Assembly (NCBI GenBank): GCA_017590115.1
Contig: JAGGNK010008670.1
Span: 6,567,677-6,631,676 of the forward strand
DNA: 64,000 bases
Direction: 5' to 3'
Source of the DNA: Montifringilla adamsi
Taxonomy: Eukaryota > Chordata > Aves > Passeriformes > Passeridae
This document shows, piece after piece, positions 28,068 through 59,700 of the stretch (its first letter is position 1; every line of letters begins with the position of its first letter). The notes beneath the pieces were generated by a model. It was not told where the DNA came from, did not search any database, and was given only the letters and a program-made list of their open reading frames with translations. Made by a program: the position numbers and the translations under genes.

Positions 28068-28144
28068 TTCATGTAGACTGTTCAAAATGAATGAACATCC
28101 TAAAAAGAGGAAAAGGAAGACTCTGCATCCTTCTCGTTACTCAG
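28068..28144 (+). CDS. ZNF639: ZNF639 first coding exon with 19 nt of 5' UTR
   Basis: The exon has a TTTACAG acceptor and a GTCAGT donor. Coding begins at 28087 (context CAAAATGA) and gives 19 residues plus one base of codon 20. The 19-nt leader holds ATGTAG at 28071-28076, a start codon followed directly by a stop. Confidence 0.93.
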
Positions 28145-31100
28145 GTCAGTCTGGAGCTTGAGTTATGTACAAGTAAAGTTAAGCTTCATGATTAACTTTA
28201 GTAAGTTCATTTTTTTTTTCTCAGAATAATAACTTTACAAGAAGTGACCACTTGTGCCAATACATGGAAAAACAGTGACACAAAGGGTGGGATAAGAAAT
28301 CTTGGCTTGAATGGGCAGCACCCACTCTGCAGGCTCCTTTGTTGAGCCAGTGCACCTGAGTGGTTTGTTCTGTACTTCTGCACATGGGGGAACTGGCTTT
28401 AGCTGCAAATGAAGGTGATTCTGCTTCCACAGAGGCCAGGAATTCTGTAAAAGTTGGGGTGGGGTGGGTAGAGAGGAATGTTCAGCACTGAACAGACCAC
28501 ACACTTATCAATGTGCTCAATGGGAGCAGAGACCTGATACTCGTGACATCAGGGCAGCAGCTGGGAGGTGTAAATCACAACAGGAATTCTTCCAAAACAA
28601 GTAAAAATATGAAAAGAATTTTGATGAACATGAAATACATCTGTAGCTACAACAAGACATGAGTACTTAAACTTTTTTTGTTGATGTTCTGGTTTAGATT
28701 CTTCAGGTGCAAGCAGATACATAGACAACAGTGGAATTTTTTCTGACCACTGCTATAGTGTCTGTTCCATGAGACAGCCAGATATAAACAGAGGTAAGAC
28801 TATGTTTTGGGGTCTTGTTCTGCACTTCTTTAATGTATCATCCTCCTTTTCATCGAAGCAAATAGAATACACAGTAGGTGATTTCTGAGTGTCCTTGTGA
28901 CCTGATGGGCCTCAGACTGGTGGGAGATTGTTCAATTGTTACAGCTGAAATACAGTTTTCAAAGTAGAAACAATGACAACAAAAAGACCCTTCAATTTTA
29001 CATTTATAATGGTGATTAAACTAATTCCAGTACTCATTACCTAGGAAACAAAGTTGATGAGTTCAGGTGAAAATTTCCAACAGTTGCATTGAATTGTACT
29101 TGTACCTGGCAAAACAAAATGCCTTTTTATAAAACATCCAATAGTGGGTGGAAAGTTAGCAGAGTAAATGTGATGGTGGATTTTTAGTCCATTTATTTTT
29201 CTTTTCACTTTAATAATTAACCATAAAGTCTGCAGAAGTTTTAAAAATTATCATGTTTTAAAGTGCAATGTCCAGAAATATTGGAGAATATTTTTAAGTT
29301 GTGTCTTTTAAATGTAATGTTTCATATAAGGATTTTAATTTTTTTTCTGTACAACCAGCTGAGTATTTTCAGTAGTAAATTCAGTATTTTCTGCTGAAAT
29401 CTTCTAGACAGATTGTTACTTTTTAATTCTTTTGTTTTTCTCTGCATGTATGGAAATAATTTTCAAAGTATTTTGTTGTTACTTTTTAAAAATGTAGGTT
29501 ATGATGTGCTTAGTATATAAAGATAGATTTATGCAAGTAGAATAAATAAATAGTAAGATCTATGACTAAATTCAGGAATCAGGATGATGCTAGTGTGAAG
29601 AAATGATGACAAGGAAGTGCTTCCCTTCCGTTTGCAGGCAGATTCCACAGTCCTGTGCAGAGCCTGGACACGGATGATGATGGGAGTCCGGTGCATGCCG
29701 GGAGCTCTCACTGGAGCGGGGCACACTCAAACGTTGGGATGCACTGCACAGACCCTAAAAAGAAGGATAAAGGTAAAGGTCAGTGTGTTTGCAGATGAGG
29801 TGCTGGGAGGTTGGAAAGCCCAACTGCTGCTGGCTTTCTGTGTAGCTTCCTTGCTTTGACAGAAATGGTGAAGGATTTACATTTTCTGTTATTGCTTTGT
29901 TAGCTGAAAATACAGCATTGTCCGGCAGGGGAGAAATAACAGGTCTTTTCATTTGAAAGCTGCTGCAGCTGACTGAAAAGTTAAAAATGGGCCCAGGTGT
30001 TTTGTATTGGGGTTTTTTCAACCTTTTGTTATGTATTTCTTCCTGCAGATAGAGGTACTAACAATGGAATGTGCAGAGACTTATGTGACTCACCTATATT
30101 CAGTGACAGCCCCACAGAAGAAGAGAAACCTCTAGATATCCAAACTGTAGAAATTTCTACAACAGAAGTGAATGCTGTAGAAGTTCACGATATAGAAACA
30201 CAGACTGTGTCACCTGAGAAGCTGGAAGCTGAGGACCTTGAGGAAATCCCTCTGGAGACCTGTAAAATCTTTGAGAAGAACCACGCTTTGAATATCACAG
30301 CTCAACAGAAATGGCCCTTGCTGAGAGCCAACAGCAGCGGCTTGTACAAGTGTGAGCTCTGTGAGTTCAACAGCAAGTACTTCTCTGATCTGAAGCAGCA
30401 CATGATCCTGAAGCATAAGACATGTACAGACACTCATGTCTGTAAAGTTTGTAAAGACAGTTTCTCCAGCAAAGTGCAGCTCATTGAACACGTAAAACTA
30501 CACGAGGAGGATCCATACATCTGTAAATACTGCGATTACAAAACGGTGATTTTTGAGAATCTGAGTCAGCACATAGCAGACACTCACTTCAACGACCACC
30601 TCTACTGGTGTGAGCAGTGTGATGTGCAGTTCTCCTCCAGCAGCGAGCTGTACCTGCACTTCCAGGAGCACAGCTGTGACGAGCAGTACCTGTGTCAGTT
30701 CTGTGAGCACGAGACAAACGACCCCGAGGATCTGCACAGCCACGTGGTGAACGAGCACGCGTGCCGGCTCATCGAGCTGAGCGACAGCTACAACAACAAG
30801 GAGCGCGGCCAGTACAGCCTCATCAACAAAATCAGTTTTGACAAATGCAAAAACTTCTTTGTGTGCCAGGTGTGCGGCTTTAGGAGCAGGCTGCATACAA
30901 ATGTCAACAGGCACGTAGCTATTGAGCACACCAAAATATTCCCTCATGTTTGTGATGACTGTGGGAAGGGGTTTTCAGGTATGTTGGAATATTGCAAGCA
31001 CCTAAGCTCTCATTTATCTGAAGGGATTTATTTGTGTCAATACTGTGAATATTCAACAGGACAAATTGAAGACCTTAAAACTCATTTGGATTTCAGGCAT

Positions 31101-31196
31101 TCAGCAGATTTGCCTCATAAATGTACTGATTGTTTAATGAGGTTTGGGAATGAAAAAGATCTTTTAAGTCATCTTCAGATACATGAGACGGTGTGA
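28087..31196 (+). CDS. ZNF639: ZNF639 (ZASC1): nine-finger C2H2 zinc-finger protein, complete coding region
   Basis: ZNF639 is a nuclear C2H2 zinc-finger protein thought to act as a transcription regulator. Coding exons 28087-28144, 28698-28793, 29638-29772 and 30049-31196 join in phase to 478 residues (human 485). The start was chosen because MNEHPKKRKRKTLHPSRYS matches the human N-terminus, including its basic nuclear-localisation-like run. Residues about 50-190 form an acidic, poorly conserved linker. Nine C2H2 fingers fill residues about 196-475, all in the last exon, and are almost the same as in human. A 34-residue spacer separates fingers 5 and 6. An upstream ATG followed at once by a stop sits just before the start. 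Neighbours are PIK3CA and MFN1, as in mammals. Confidence 0.97.
28698..28793 (+). CDS. ZNF639: ZNF639 second coding exon
   Basis: This 96-bp exon has a GTTTAG acceptor and a GTAAGA donor. It encodes SSGASRYIDNSGIFSDHCYS and on to MRQPDINR, matching human GIFSDHCYSVCSMRQPD. Confidence 0.93.
29638..29772 (+). CDS. ZNF639: ZNF639 third coding exon (diverged acidic linker)
   Basis: This 135-bp exon has a TTTGCAG acceptor and a GTAAAG donor and is in phase with both neighbours. It encodes an acidic patch SLDTDDDGSP, faintly like human NKDDDSDTE, and then sequence with no clear human match, ending DPKKKDK. Called from phase, splice sites and position more than from similarity. Confidence 0.75.
30049..31196 (+). 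CDS. ZNF639: ZNF639 last coding exon (nine C2H2 fingers, stop)
   Basis: This exon codes for residues 98-478 from a CCTGCAG acceptor to a TGA at 31194-31196. Fingers begin at YKCELC, HVCKVC, YICKYC, YWCEQC, YLCQFC, FVCQVC, HVCDDC, YLCQYC and HKCTDC; each keeps both cysteines and both histidines. Third-position GC is high from about 30600 to 30900 and low after about 30980. Confidence 0.98.
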
Positions 31197-34189
31197 TTGC
31201 TTTCTTTTTCTGTAATCAGTTTGTTAGAATTTGAATTCATTTCCAGTCACTGGAATGTGATATTAAATACAATTTTAACAGCAATTGTACATTTCTAATG
31301 TTTTCATCTTTATATCAGCAAAGCATGTAGAGCACTTGGTGTTGTGAATTTCCTTGTCTAGGGGTTTCAGTAGGAATAATCACATTTACACTGTGATAGA
31401 TCAGATTTTGGGGGGTGGGACAGTGGGAGTAATTGCATGTTGTGATACCAGTTCTGGTGGTCATCCTGCTCTTCATGTCTGGTGTACAAGACCACCTCTC
31501 GTAAATTTAAAAAAGCACAAAAACAAAGCAAATATCTAATTCCACGCTTAAATAACCCAGTACTAGTCTCAGTTCCACATCCAGCTCATGTTACCCTGGG
31601 TGGCAGCAGGTCACTGCACTGGTGTTTAGCAGTAGCACTGGCCTGCCAAAGATAAGGGTGCTCCAAAAGTTCCCAGGCATGGACATCTCCAGATTCACAT
31701 ACCAGCCTTCATTTCCCACCTCATGCTCCTGATAAGCTTTGCAATTGTTCTGTTTTTCTCCTGGGATACCTTTCTCACCTAACTTCACTTTGTTCTGTGG
31801 GACTGTCCAACACATGCACAACACACTCTTCCACATATGTACTACACAACTTCCACATGATATTCCCTTTATTTACCTTCAGTTCTTGCCTTTTAATGCA
31901 CTGAGGAGAAACACATTGCTTGGGTTTGGATTGGATTGTGTTCTAAAGAGTAATTGCAAAAGAATTTGCAATGATCCTGCTGAGAATGTACAAAATGAAT
32001 TTATTATATAAAATCCTAATGCAGCTGTCACTGAAATTATGGATGTCACCAAGCTCTGACTAGAGAAAACTTCTAGTAGTCTATATTATTGTAGTAATCC
32101 TGTATAATTATCTTTTCACCACTAGTAACTTGAGGAATGTTATTTTAACTCTGTAAATTTTTAACTTTTATATAGGGGGCTTAAAAGACTGGTACATTAC
32201 AAAATTTTTGCTAATCACTCTCAAATTATTTCACACATTTGTTTATATTACACAAAGCACTGTCTTGCCATTGCAATTATTGGAAGTGAGTTTTTGCAGT
32301 TTATTCTGTAGCTCTATATCTGAGTGGATACTTGGACAGATAAAAAAAACAAGAGTGGGGTCACTTAGATCATGGTAGATACCATGGTGAAAATATCCGT
32401 AATAATTACTGGTGGAGTTTACATTTTTTTCTTCGTTGATTGTAAATTTGTAATGTAAGATTGTCTAATGCAAGCTTTGTATAGAGATAATTAATGTATC
32501 AAACATTTCTTGATCAGTGAGGTTTGGTGTTACCAGCTTCAAGGCGTGCAAGAGTCTTTGGATTTGATTTTTAAAGCTAAGGATAAAATTCGGCTGAATG
32601 TTATCGATTAATGGAAGTTCTGATTTCCAGAGAAGTATTTCTGGAAAGTCTATGAACCACTTAGTGTTTATTTTGTTGTGAGAGGAAAGACCATTTCTGT
32701 CACTTTGAAATGCTGATATACTACTAGATCTTGTGTTTTGTCATTGAAAGGGCAACCTGAAGGTGTCTTGCTGTATTTTATTACTCCCTTGTATAGAGAA
32801 TGACAGTATCTGTGGTAGAATTGCTGATTTCCTATTTTGAACACATTCTTCCCTGGCTGGCTTAAAATTATAGCAATAATACAGTTAAGAAAACACTAAG
32901 ATGAATTATTTTCTATATGAAAAGTTACTTTTGCTCATATATCTGAAAGGGGGAATGCTGGTTATCTGAAAACTCTGCTTTTGCGAATGGCACAGCTGAG
33001 CTCTGGAGAGAAAGCTGCTCTGGGGGATAAAAAGTGGAAAAAAGGCATTTTAAAATCCCCCCAAATATTTAAATAAGGGGGCTTAAGAAGTGTGTATATT
33101 TGTGTAGACCAGCATTGTGTCCCCAGCAGGAAAGGTGGTGTCCTGTGCCAGCCAGCACAGAGCCCTGTGACACAGCGAACTTGCTTGTTGACATGAATAA
33201 CTTCATGTCTGTCTTTGAGTTATTTCTGATCTCTAAAATGGGAATCAAAACAATCCCCCACAGGAATGCTGTGAAGCCAAATCATTCCAAACTAAAATGC
33301 AGCGTCTAAACAGGAAATGTATCCAAGGTTATTTTAGGTTGGATTTTATAAATGAGGGAGACTAATGTTAATATTTTCTTTTTAATCTCTGTCAGGGAGT
33401 AAAGGGAAGTGTACGGGAGTAGCATGTCTCATTTTAAAAGGGAACACAAGTACACTGCTGGCTTCCACATGATCTGCATGTTAAAGCAAGAAAGTTACTA
33501 AGCAGTAGGAAAAATAGGTAATGAGTGTGCCTGGAATCTGGAGGGCTGAAGGGCATGGCTGAGCATGCCAAGGACAGGGACGACATTTGGGTTATTTGGG
33601 TGAAGTGGAAGGTGAGTGCCCTGAGCTGAGCGCAGCTGCTCTGGTACGGCCACAGATCTGTCACCCTGGAGCCTGAGCAGCTCGTCTCAGTCCGGAGAGG
33701 CAGAAATAAACTCTAGGGACCAGGACTGTGCCAGTATTTATTATTTTTCTCCAAGGCAGTAAGTATCAAATTCTGGTTGTTCACTGGTACCTGCAAGGTT
33801 CAGCTGTTTCAGGAACAGCATTGCAAGCAGAAGCTATGCAAAATCATGAGATTGGTTTTGGTAGTGTTTTGTATTTGTGAGAGACCTGTATTTGATTCTT
33901 TGCTTTTCAGACTTTGGAACCCTTCGTTTCAATGTGTGACTCGATTTTAGGGGTATTTTCCAACCATAACAAATCTCTGTGTGTCAGGTTCCTAGATCAT
34001 ATTTCTTATTGAGCAAAAGACCTTTTTCATGTGAAAGACTGTTGACTTCAAAGTTTACATCCCACAAATTATTGCAAAATCTTGAAATACAGCGGATTAG
34101 TAATCCTCAAATATCGTGTCCTCTAGAATGCTGTTGTCACCGATTTTCATTTTGGTTCTCGTTTCCTATTGCTCCCGTACCAAATGCAT
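31197..34189 (+). other. ZNF639 3' UTR and spacer to MFN1
   Basis: About 3 kb, mostly AT-rich, with no coding exon I can recognise. Poly(A)-signal candidates are ATTAAA near 31261 and AATAAA at 33705-33710. No repeat of known class was recognised. The end of the ZNF639 transcript is not determinable here. Confidence 0.55.
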
Positions 34190-34340
34190 GAGGTACCGGT
34201 CTCTTTAACTCCTGAAGGCCCGCGGCCTTGCCCCTTGGGGACTTTGTCCAGACCGCGGAGCTGAGGGTGAGCCCTGAGGGCTGATCGCGGCCTCTGCCCC
34301 CGGCCTCTGCCCGGCTCCATTTCGCGAACTGCCCGCGCTC

Positions 34341-34383
34341 AAGATGGCGGCGGCCGCCCTCAGCCCGCACTGAACATGGCGGT
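34341..34383 (+). promoter_or_regulatory. Two YY1-like motifs (AAGATGGCGGC and AACATGGCGGT)
   Basis: AAGATGGCGGC at 34341-34351 is an exact fit to the YY1 consensus AANATGGCGGC, and AACATGGCGGT at 34373-34383 is a near fit. Such sites typically lie just downstream of the start in TATA-less housekeeping promoters, which suggests transcription of MFN1 starts around 34300-34345. Inferred from motif. Confidence 0.6.
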
Positions 34384-34484
34384 GCCGGCGCGGGGGTCAT
34401 AGGAGGAGGAAAGGGAAGTGACGCCCCCCCCGTCCCGGCGGCGGCGGTGACGGGCACGGCCGGGGCCAGCGGGGCTTCGTGAGG

Positions 34485-34740
34485 GACAGGGGCCGGGACC
34501 GGGAGGTCCGTGAGAGGCTAAGGGGGAGCGGGGGCTCAGGGAGGGACCGGGGCTATGCCAGGGCTCCGTGAGAGACCGGGACGAGCGGGGGTTTCGTGAG
34601 GGACCGGGGCCGAGTCCGGGCTCCATGCGGGACCGGGGCCGAGCCAGAGCTCTGTGCGGGACCGGGACCGAGCCACAACTCTTGCGGAACCGGGGCCGAG
34701 CCGAGGTTCCGAGAGGGAGCACCATGAGGGACTGGGGCCG
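34485..34740. repeat. Degenerate ~29-bp GC-rich minisatellite
   Basis: A phrase like GAGGGACCGGGGCCGAGCC recurs about every 28-31 bp from 34598 to 34700, with looser copies on either side (for example 34543 and 34574). Copies differ by substitutions and small indels. It lies inside the MFN1 CpG island. Confidence 0.75.
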
Positions 34741-35023
34741 CCGCTGCCCCTCGGCCTGAGGGAGCCGGGGCTCCGGGAAGGAGCGGGGCCCCTCCTCGCT
34801 GGCCGGCGGGACAGCGCTGACCCACGGGCGTGGGGAGGCGGGAGCTGTGTTTGGCGAGGGGAAAGCCTCGTGTTTCCGGGACAGACAGCAGCCGATCAGT
34901 TAGAACCTGTCCCCGAGTTTCGCCAGCTGCTCTTGGCGCTTGTGGTGAGGAGAGGAGAGTAAACAGCTCAAACTGAGCTTACTGCCCTTTGGAGTTTAGA
35001 GCTTTGATTTGGGGCTTCAGGCT

Positions 35024-35047
35024 TTTTTGTTTTGTTTTGTTTTGTTT
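35024..35047. repeat. (TTTTG)n microsatellite
   Basis: Four to five copies of TTTTG about 90 bp before the first coding exon of MFN1. Confidence 0.8.
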
Positions 35048-35138
35048 CTTAATGACTGTGTGAGCAATGTATAAGTTTTAATCAGCTGGGTGTACTGAGT
35101 GTTTGGTCCCTTGATGCACCTTTCCTTGCAGCTGCAGC

Positions 35139-55164
<20,026 letters not shown>

Positions 55165-56780
55165 AACATCATTGTGAACCCTTCCGGTGCTCCTTTGTAG
55201 GGCAAAGTAGAAATTTTACAGGTGACACTTCTATTCTATGAAAATGATTTATATTTTTAATGTTACTTTGGTGACAGTTGTTGTAAAACTTGGACTCTGA
55301 TGGTGAACCAAACGGTAGAGCTGTGGTACTCTTGAGTGTTATGTTCATTTTGCAGATTTTGGGTTAAAAATTACCTTTAAACACTAAATTTTTTGGGCGC
55401 TTGACAATAAAACCCCAAATCCTCACTGTTTTTCATGAGTATGTAGCAGTGGCAAGTCTCACTTCCTGGCATCCAGGACCTTAGACAGGGAAAGAGCTTA
55501 GCCCAGTCTCCTGCTTTCAGCTGCTTAGGAATTGTCCAGGGATGGAGGGTGCTGGTTTTCCATGTGGGTGTGATTTTGTTTAGTGAAGGGAAGTACAAAT
55601 TCTGGCATGGGAAAGGACTCCTGGGATGTTTGGAAAGCAGGTGCCAATGTGTTGGGCACCTCTTGAACAAGTGTTCCTCTTGAAAGGGCAGCAAAGATGA
55701 GTGAACTGCAGTAAGAAAATGCAGTGGGCTCAAGGCTCCTCTGGATACATCCTTGAGCCAAGAGGGCACTGATGACATAAAGTGAACCTGTTTCTTGCAG
55801 TTGGTAGTGCAGTGAAGTGGTCCTTTGCCTGCGAGCAGGTGGCTAGAACCATGGTCAGGTGAGCTCAGGTGTGTCACAGCCCCAGGCTCACAGCCACACA
55901 CAGCAGGGTGTGCTGAGAGGGTCTGGGCACAGTTGGTGCAGGTTGGCTCAGGGTGCCAGGAGAGACCTGGAACTCCTGTTGCTGCATTCAGGGAGCAGGA
56001 CATGGTGAAACCCCATCTCTCCCTGCCCAGTCTCTCTGCTGTAGAACAGGTCTGCTCTAGGTCGGACTCCAGGCAGCTGTGCTGGAGTCCTTGGCCTTTG
56101 CTCACCTCCAGCAAAGCCTCTTTAAAAACCTTCTGCTGCTGCTGTCTGCAGTCATTCAACATCTACTTTTTTCTAACTAGACTTTTAAAAATTATTTTAA
56201 AAGAAAGGCCTTATCAGAGTATTTATATATTTTTATGGCTGTGTTAATATTGACTAAGTAAAAGACTGAGCTCTAAGGTATAGGAGTTTGCTATTTTCAA
56301 GTAACTAAGGGCTGTCTCATCAGGAAATTGATGTAAGAAAGATGTAATGCTAGAGGCATTAAGGGAAGACAGCAGTTCCACCAGTGTGTTCAGGTGTTTG
56401 TTCTGACTGTGCATGGGGAGTCCTGGGGGTTTGATGGAGTGTGGAATCCACCCCAGAGAAACAGCCCAACCTTGGTGTGGTGAGGGCAGAGCTGTGTATC
56501 AGTGCTCTGTTTGTGGAGCATTTGTATTGACATTGTATCAAGATAAATCTTTCAATGCATGTGTTCTACAGTTATTTATTAAAAAATGTCCTATCCCTGT
56601 GCTCCAGTAAGTTCTTTGGCAGCTCTGTCCCAGGTGGAGACCTGCACATCACTCCTACAGGTAATGCAGATCCAGGACATGTCCCAGCTTGCTGCTCTGG
56701 GACTGCTCCAGTCCCCACCCCAGGGACACTTTGAGGCCAGGGGCTGCTCTAATACAACACTGACAGCTGAGCCAGGCTGG
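55165..56780 (+). other. MFN1: MFN1 3' UTR and convergent gap to GNB4
   Basis: Poly(A)-signal candidates on the plus strand are AATAAA at 55160-55165 and 55406-55411 and ATTAAA at 56578-56583. The MFN1 transcript probably ends at one of the latter two. No coding exon with homology was recognised, though a 261-codon open frame exists on the minus strand (55377-56162). Confidence 0.55.
55406..55411 (+). terminator. MFN1: Candidate poly(A) signal, MFN1
   Basis: AATAAA 242 bp after the MFN1 stop. A second option is ATTAAA at 56578-56583, close to the GNB4 end. Confidence 0.45.
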
Positions 56781-56789
56781 TTAAAAGCA

Positions 56790-59700
56790 CTTGTTTATTG
56801 GTTACAATATCAACTCATGGCAACATCTTTCACTGAGCCACTGTACAAATACAAAGAAAAAGATCCATCGTGGAAAAAAAAGCTATAAACAAAGTTCATA
56901 GCAAGTGATTTTTTTTGTCACAGGGAAGTCTTTTTACAACAGCACTGTTAAAGAACAAATGGCACAAGTCCCTGGTTTTTTAATAGCTTAAATAAAAGCT
57001 TTAAGACTGTTTCTGAATACATACATAATCCAAAGGCAGTGCAGAATCACTTCATAATTGGTAACATTACCAAAGTTTTCCAAAGTAGTCAGCAACAAGT
57101 AAAAACAAAAAAAAAAAAAAGCTGATGAGAGATGCTGGGAACTAAAGGCAAAGTAAAATTAAGCATGTTTAGAAGCACTTTGCTTTGGACTCCTTTGGAT
57201 GTAATATGTACTACAAGTGTTCAGATGCTTTTATTTAAAAAAAAAAAAAAAAAGAAAAACACAAAGAGAGCACCATTGTGTAAGTAAAACAAAGGCTTGA
57301 AATACCTAAGACTATCCACCGAAGTCCATATTAGTTAAAACCTAAACATACTGTGTGGTATAAGAATGTCAGGCACATGTAATCTGTTATCAGTTATATC
57401 AATTAGTAACACTGTTCACACATTTACCATAACAACACTGCATTAACATTCTGCATGTATTTTACATAACCAGCAATTGGATAAAAGGCTCTGGTGCCTC
57501 TGAAGTGTAGGAGGAGTGTGACCAGCATGCATGCCAGAGTACTGGATACACAGTGCACCATCAACCCATGCTAAGTACTTGGACAGGAAATGCTATCTCA
57601 AAACCAGCCATTCTGCTACACAACCACTGATACCAACTAGTCCGATTAGCCAAAACTCTCACCAACATCTTAAAGCACAGCACTAAACCTAGTGGAGGTG
57701 ACAGTGTCCCCAGAGAGGACAGACTACAACTCTGGGAATGTTTTCACAATGTTTTCATTCCATCTTAAATAATTAATGTGAACTTCATCAAGGGATGAGC
57801 GGTGACACAACTGAAGGAAGGAGTCAACTACTTCCACCCCAGTGAGGACACACTGAGACCTGCTGCTGCTCCAGCTCAGCTTTGCCAAGGCAAGGTCAGG
57901 CCGTGTCCTGGGGCAGGAAAAGCCTCTTGAATGTTCCCTTTGGAGTGGTACAAATCCTGTCAAACCACAAGCTGTCGACTCTGCCAGCACTGCCATGGAT
58001 CTGCAGTTCAGCACAGCAGACAGCAGTGTTTGCAAGGAAAAGGGCTGCAGATAGATGGAACCAGGCCCCACTGCTGAAGTGCATGAGCAAACATCAGCAC
58101 GAAGCCACAGCAGCTTTCTGTGGTTTCCAGGATCTCAGACTGCTTTCTCCACCAATAAACAGCCATCCAAGGCTACATGGGAACAAGCCCAGGCTGGGCA
58201 CTTGCCTGAAGGGAGAACTCTCTATTGGAAAGTTAGATCACATTAGAAAATGCTGACAAACTCTACCAGAATAAAATAAACCTTGTTACATCAAGCACAT
58301 GGTTCTGCTTCCCAAGCCGTAACAGACTGCCTTTAGAAGAGAGGCTGGGCAAGAGTTGCTCTGCCACTGTTTGGCACAATGCTCCTGGTTACTCCAGTTC
58401 TGTAATGACACAACTTATTTCAAATTCAGCTAACGATGTAGTCTGGCTACAAACTTTTAAAGCCAGTGAAGATGTGCCCACTCATGCTGCAAGACCTGCT
58501 GCAAGTTTGCTGTCATGGTGCAGAGTCACACAAGCTGCACACCTGGGCCCATATCAACTGCAGGCACACACCAGTTTCTTTGAAATTCAAAGCCGGGGTA
58601 AAAACCTATCAAGGGTCATTTTAATACCTTCTTTTAGGAGGAGTTTGAGCTTTTACCATAAAAGCCACCACCACTTTAGCTGGGGCACTGACCTCGAGAG
58701 GTCCCTACCAGCCATTTCAAGAAGGGAATGCCACAGCCTGAGTCATTCTGTGGCATCACACAGTACCTGTGGTACTGAAATCTGCAGGCTTGAAAAACAA
58801 CCCACAGCCAGGGCAGTAGTGGAACAGCAAACATCACCTGGGCAGATCTATCACAGGCTTCCCACAGGCTCCGTACCGCACCAGACGCCGACTCCCCCGC
58901 TGTGCTCAGGCTTCTCCCAGGTCTCGTGTGCTGACAGCAGAGCCCCTCGGACCTGGGGTGAGCGAGGAGCAGAGGCAGGCACAGCTCTGTGATGCCGCTG
59001 GACACCTCAGCAAGTAGTTGGCATTCCTTAGGATTTATTTTAAAAGCAGCTGAATCCAAGAGGCAACAGCCATCCAACAATGACAGTAAAGTTATTTGCA
59101 GTAATACCTGTACAAGAGCCATTACCACTGTTACAGGCTACCTGAACTGGTAAGAAAAGTTATATACAGCTGTAAAATTGGTTTTGGAGTTTCACAAGTA
59201 GAAACCAGTTTTAATACCAGAATGTAAAAATGGCACCTGTTTCGGCAAAGATGTTGACTAGGAAATTGGTTCAAAACACACTTCTATGGAAAAGAATTTT
59301 TTTAGAAAAAGAATATTTTCTTAAAATTCCTTAGTAACAAATTTCCAGAATGATTCACTCAAGGCAGCTGTGAGTTAAAAAAAATAATCAAGTGCACCAC
59401 TAAAAAATAAACTGAGTCTGCAAGATCCCGAAGAGCTGCTCACTTAAGAGAGTTACAAGAATTCCATAACAGTTCTATAAATGCAGACAGATCACAAAGC
59501 AAAACACTGAAGAATTCCTGTGAGACACAATACAGTGGGATTTTGGTCCTACACCACAGGCTGCTGTTAGGAAATGTTCCTTCTCCAGTATAAGAAGCGC
59601 CTTTTTCTTATTTTAAAAGTGAATTTACTGTGATTGACTGGTACATTTATTGGCACCTTCACCATTACAGACATGGCGGGTTTACAGGCACAGTCTGGAA

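Larger units (their letters stand above)
34190..34960 (+). promoter_or_regulatory. MFN1: CpG island and promoter region of MFN1
   Basis: A CpG-rich, TATA-less block about 0.2-0.9 kb before the MFN1 start-codon exon. Two YY1-like sites lie at 34341-34351 and 34373-34383, and a degenerate GC-rich minisatellite at about 34485-34740. Several GTGAG donors are possible (for example at 34267), so the end of non-coding exon 1 is uncertain. Confidence 0.75.

Noticed and set aside
30210..30947. Minus-strand frames of 93 and 149 codons
   Set aside because: Shadows of the ZNF639 zinc-finger exon on the opposite strand.
34360..34962. Open frames of 63-121 codons in the MFN1 CpG island
   Set aside because: They translate the GC-rich minisatellite on both strands and have no coding signature.
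58405..58992. 195-codon plus-strand frame
   Set aside because: Lies antisense within the probable GNB4 3' UTR, without homology, splice context or upstream promoter.
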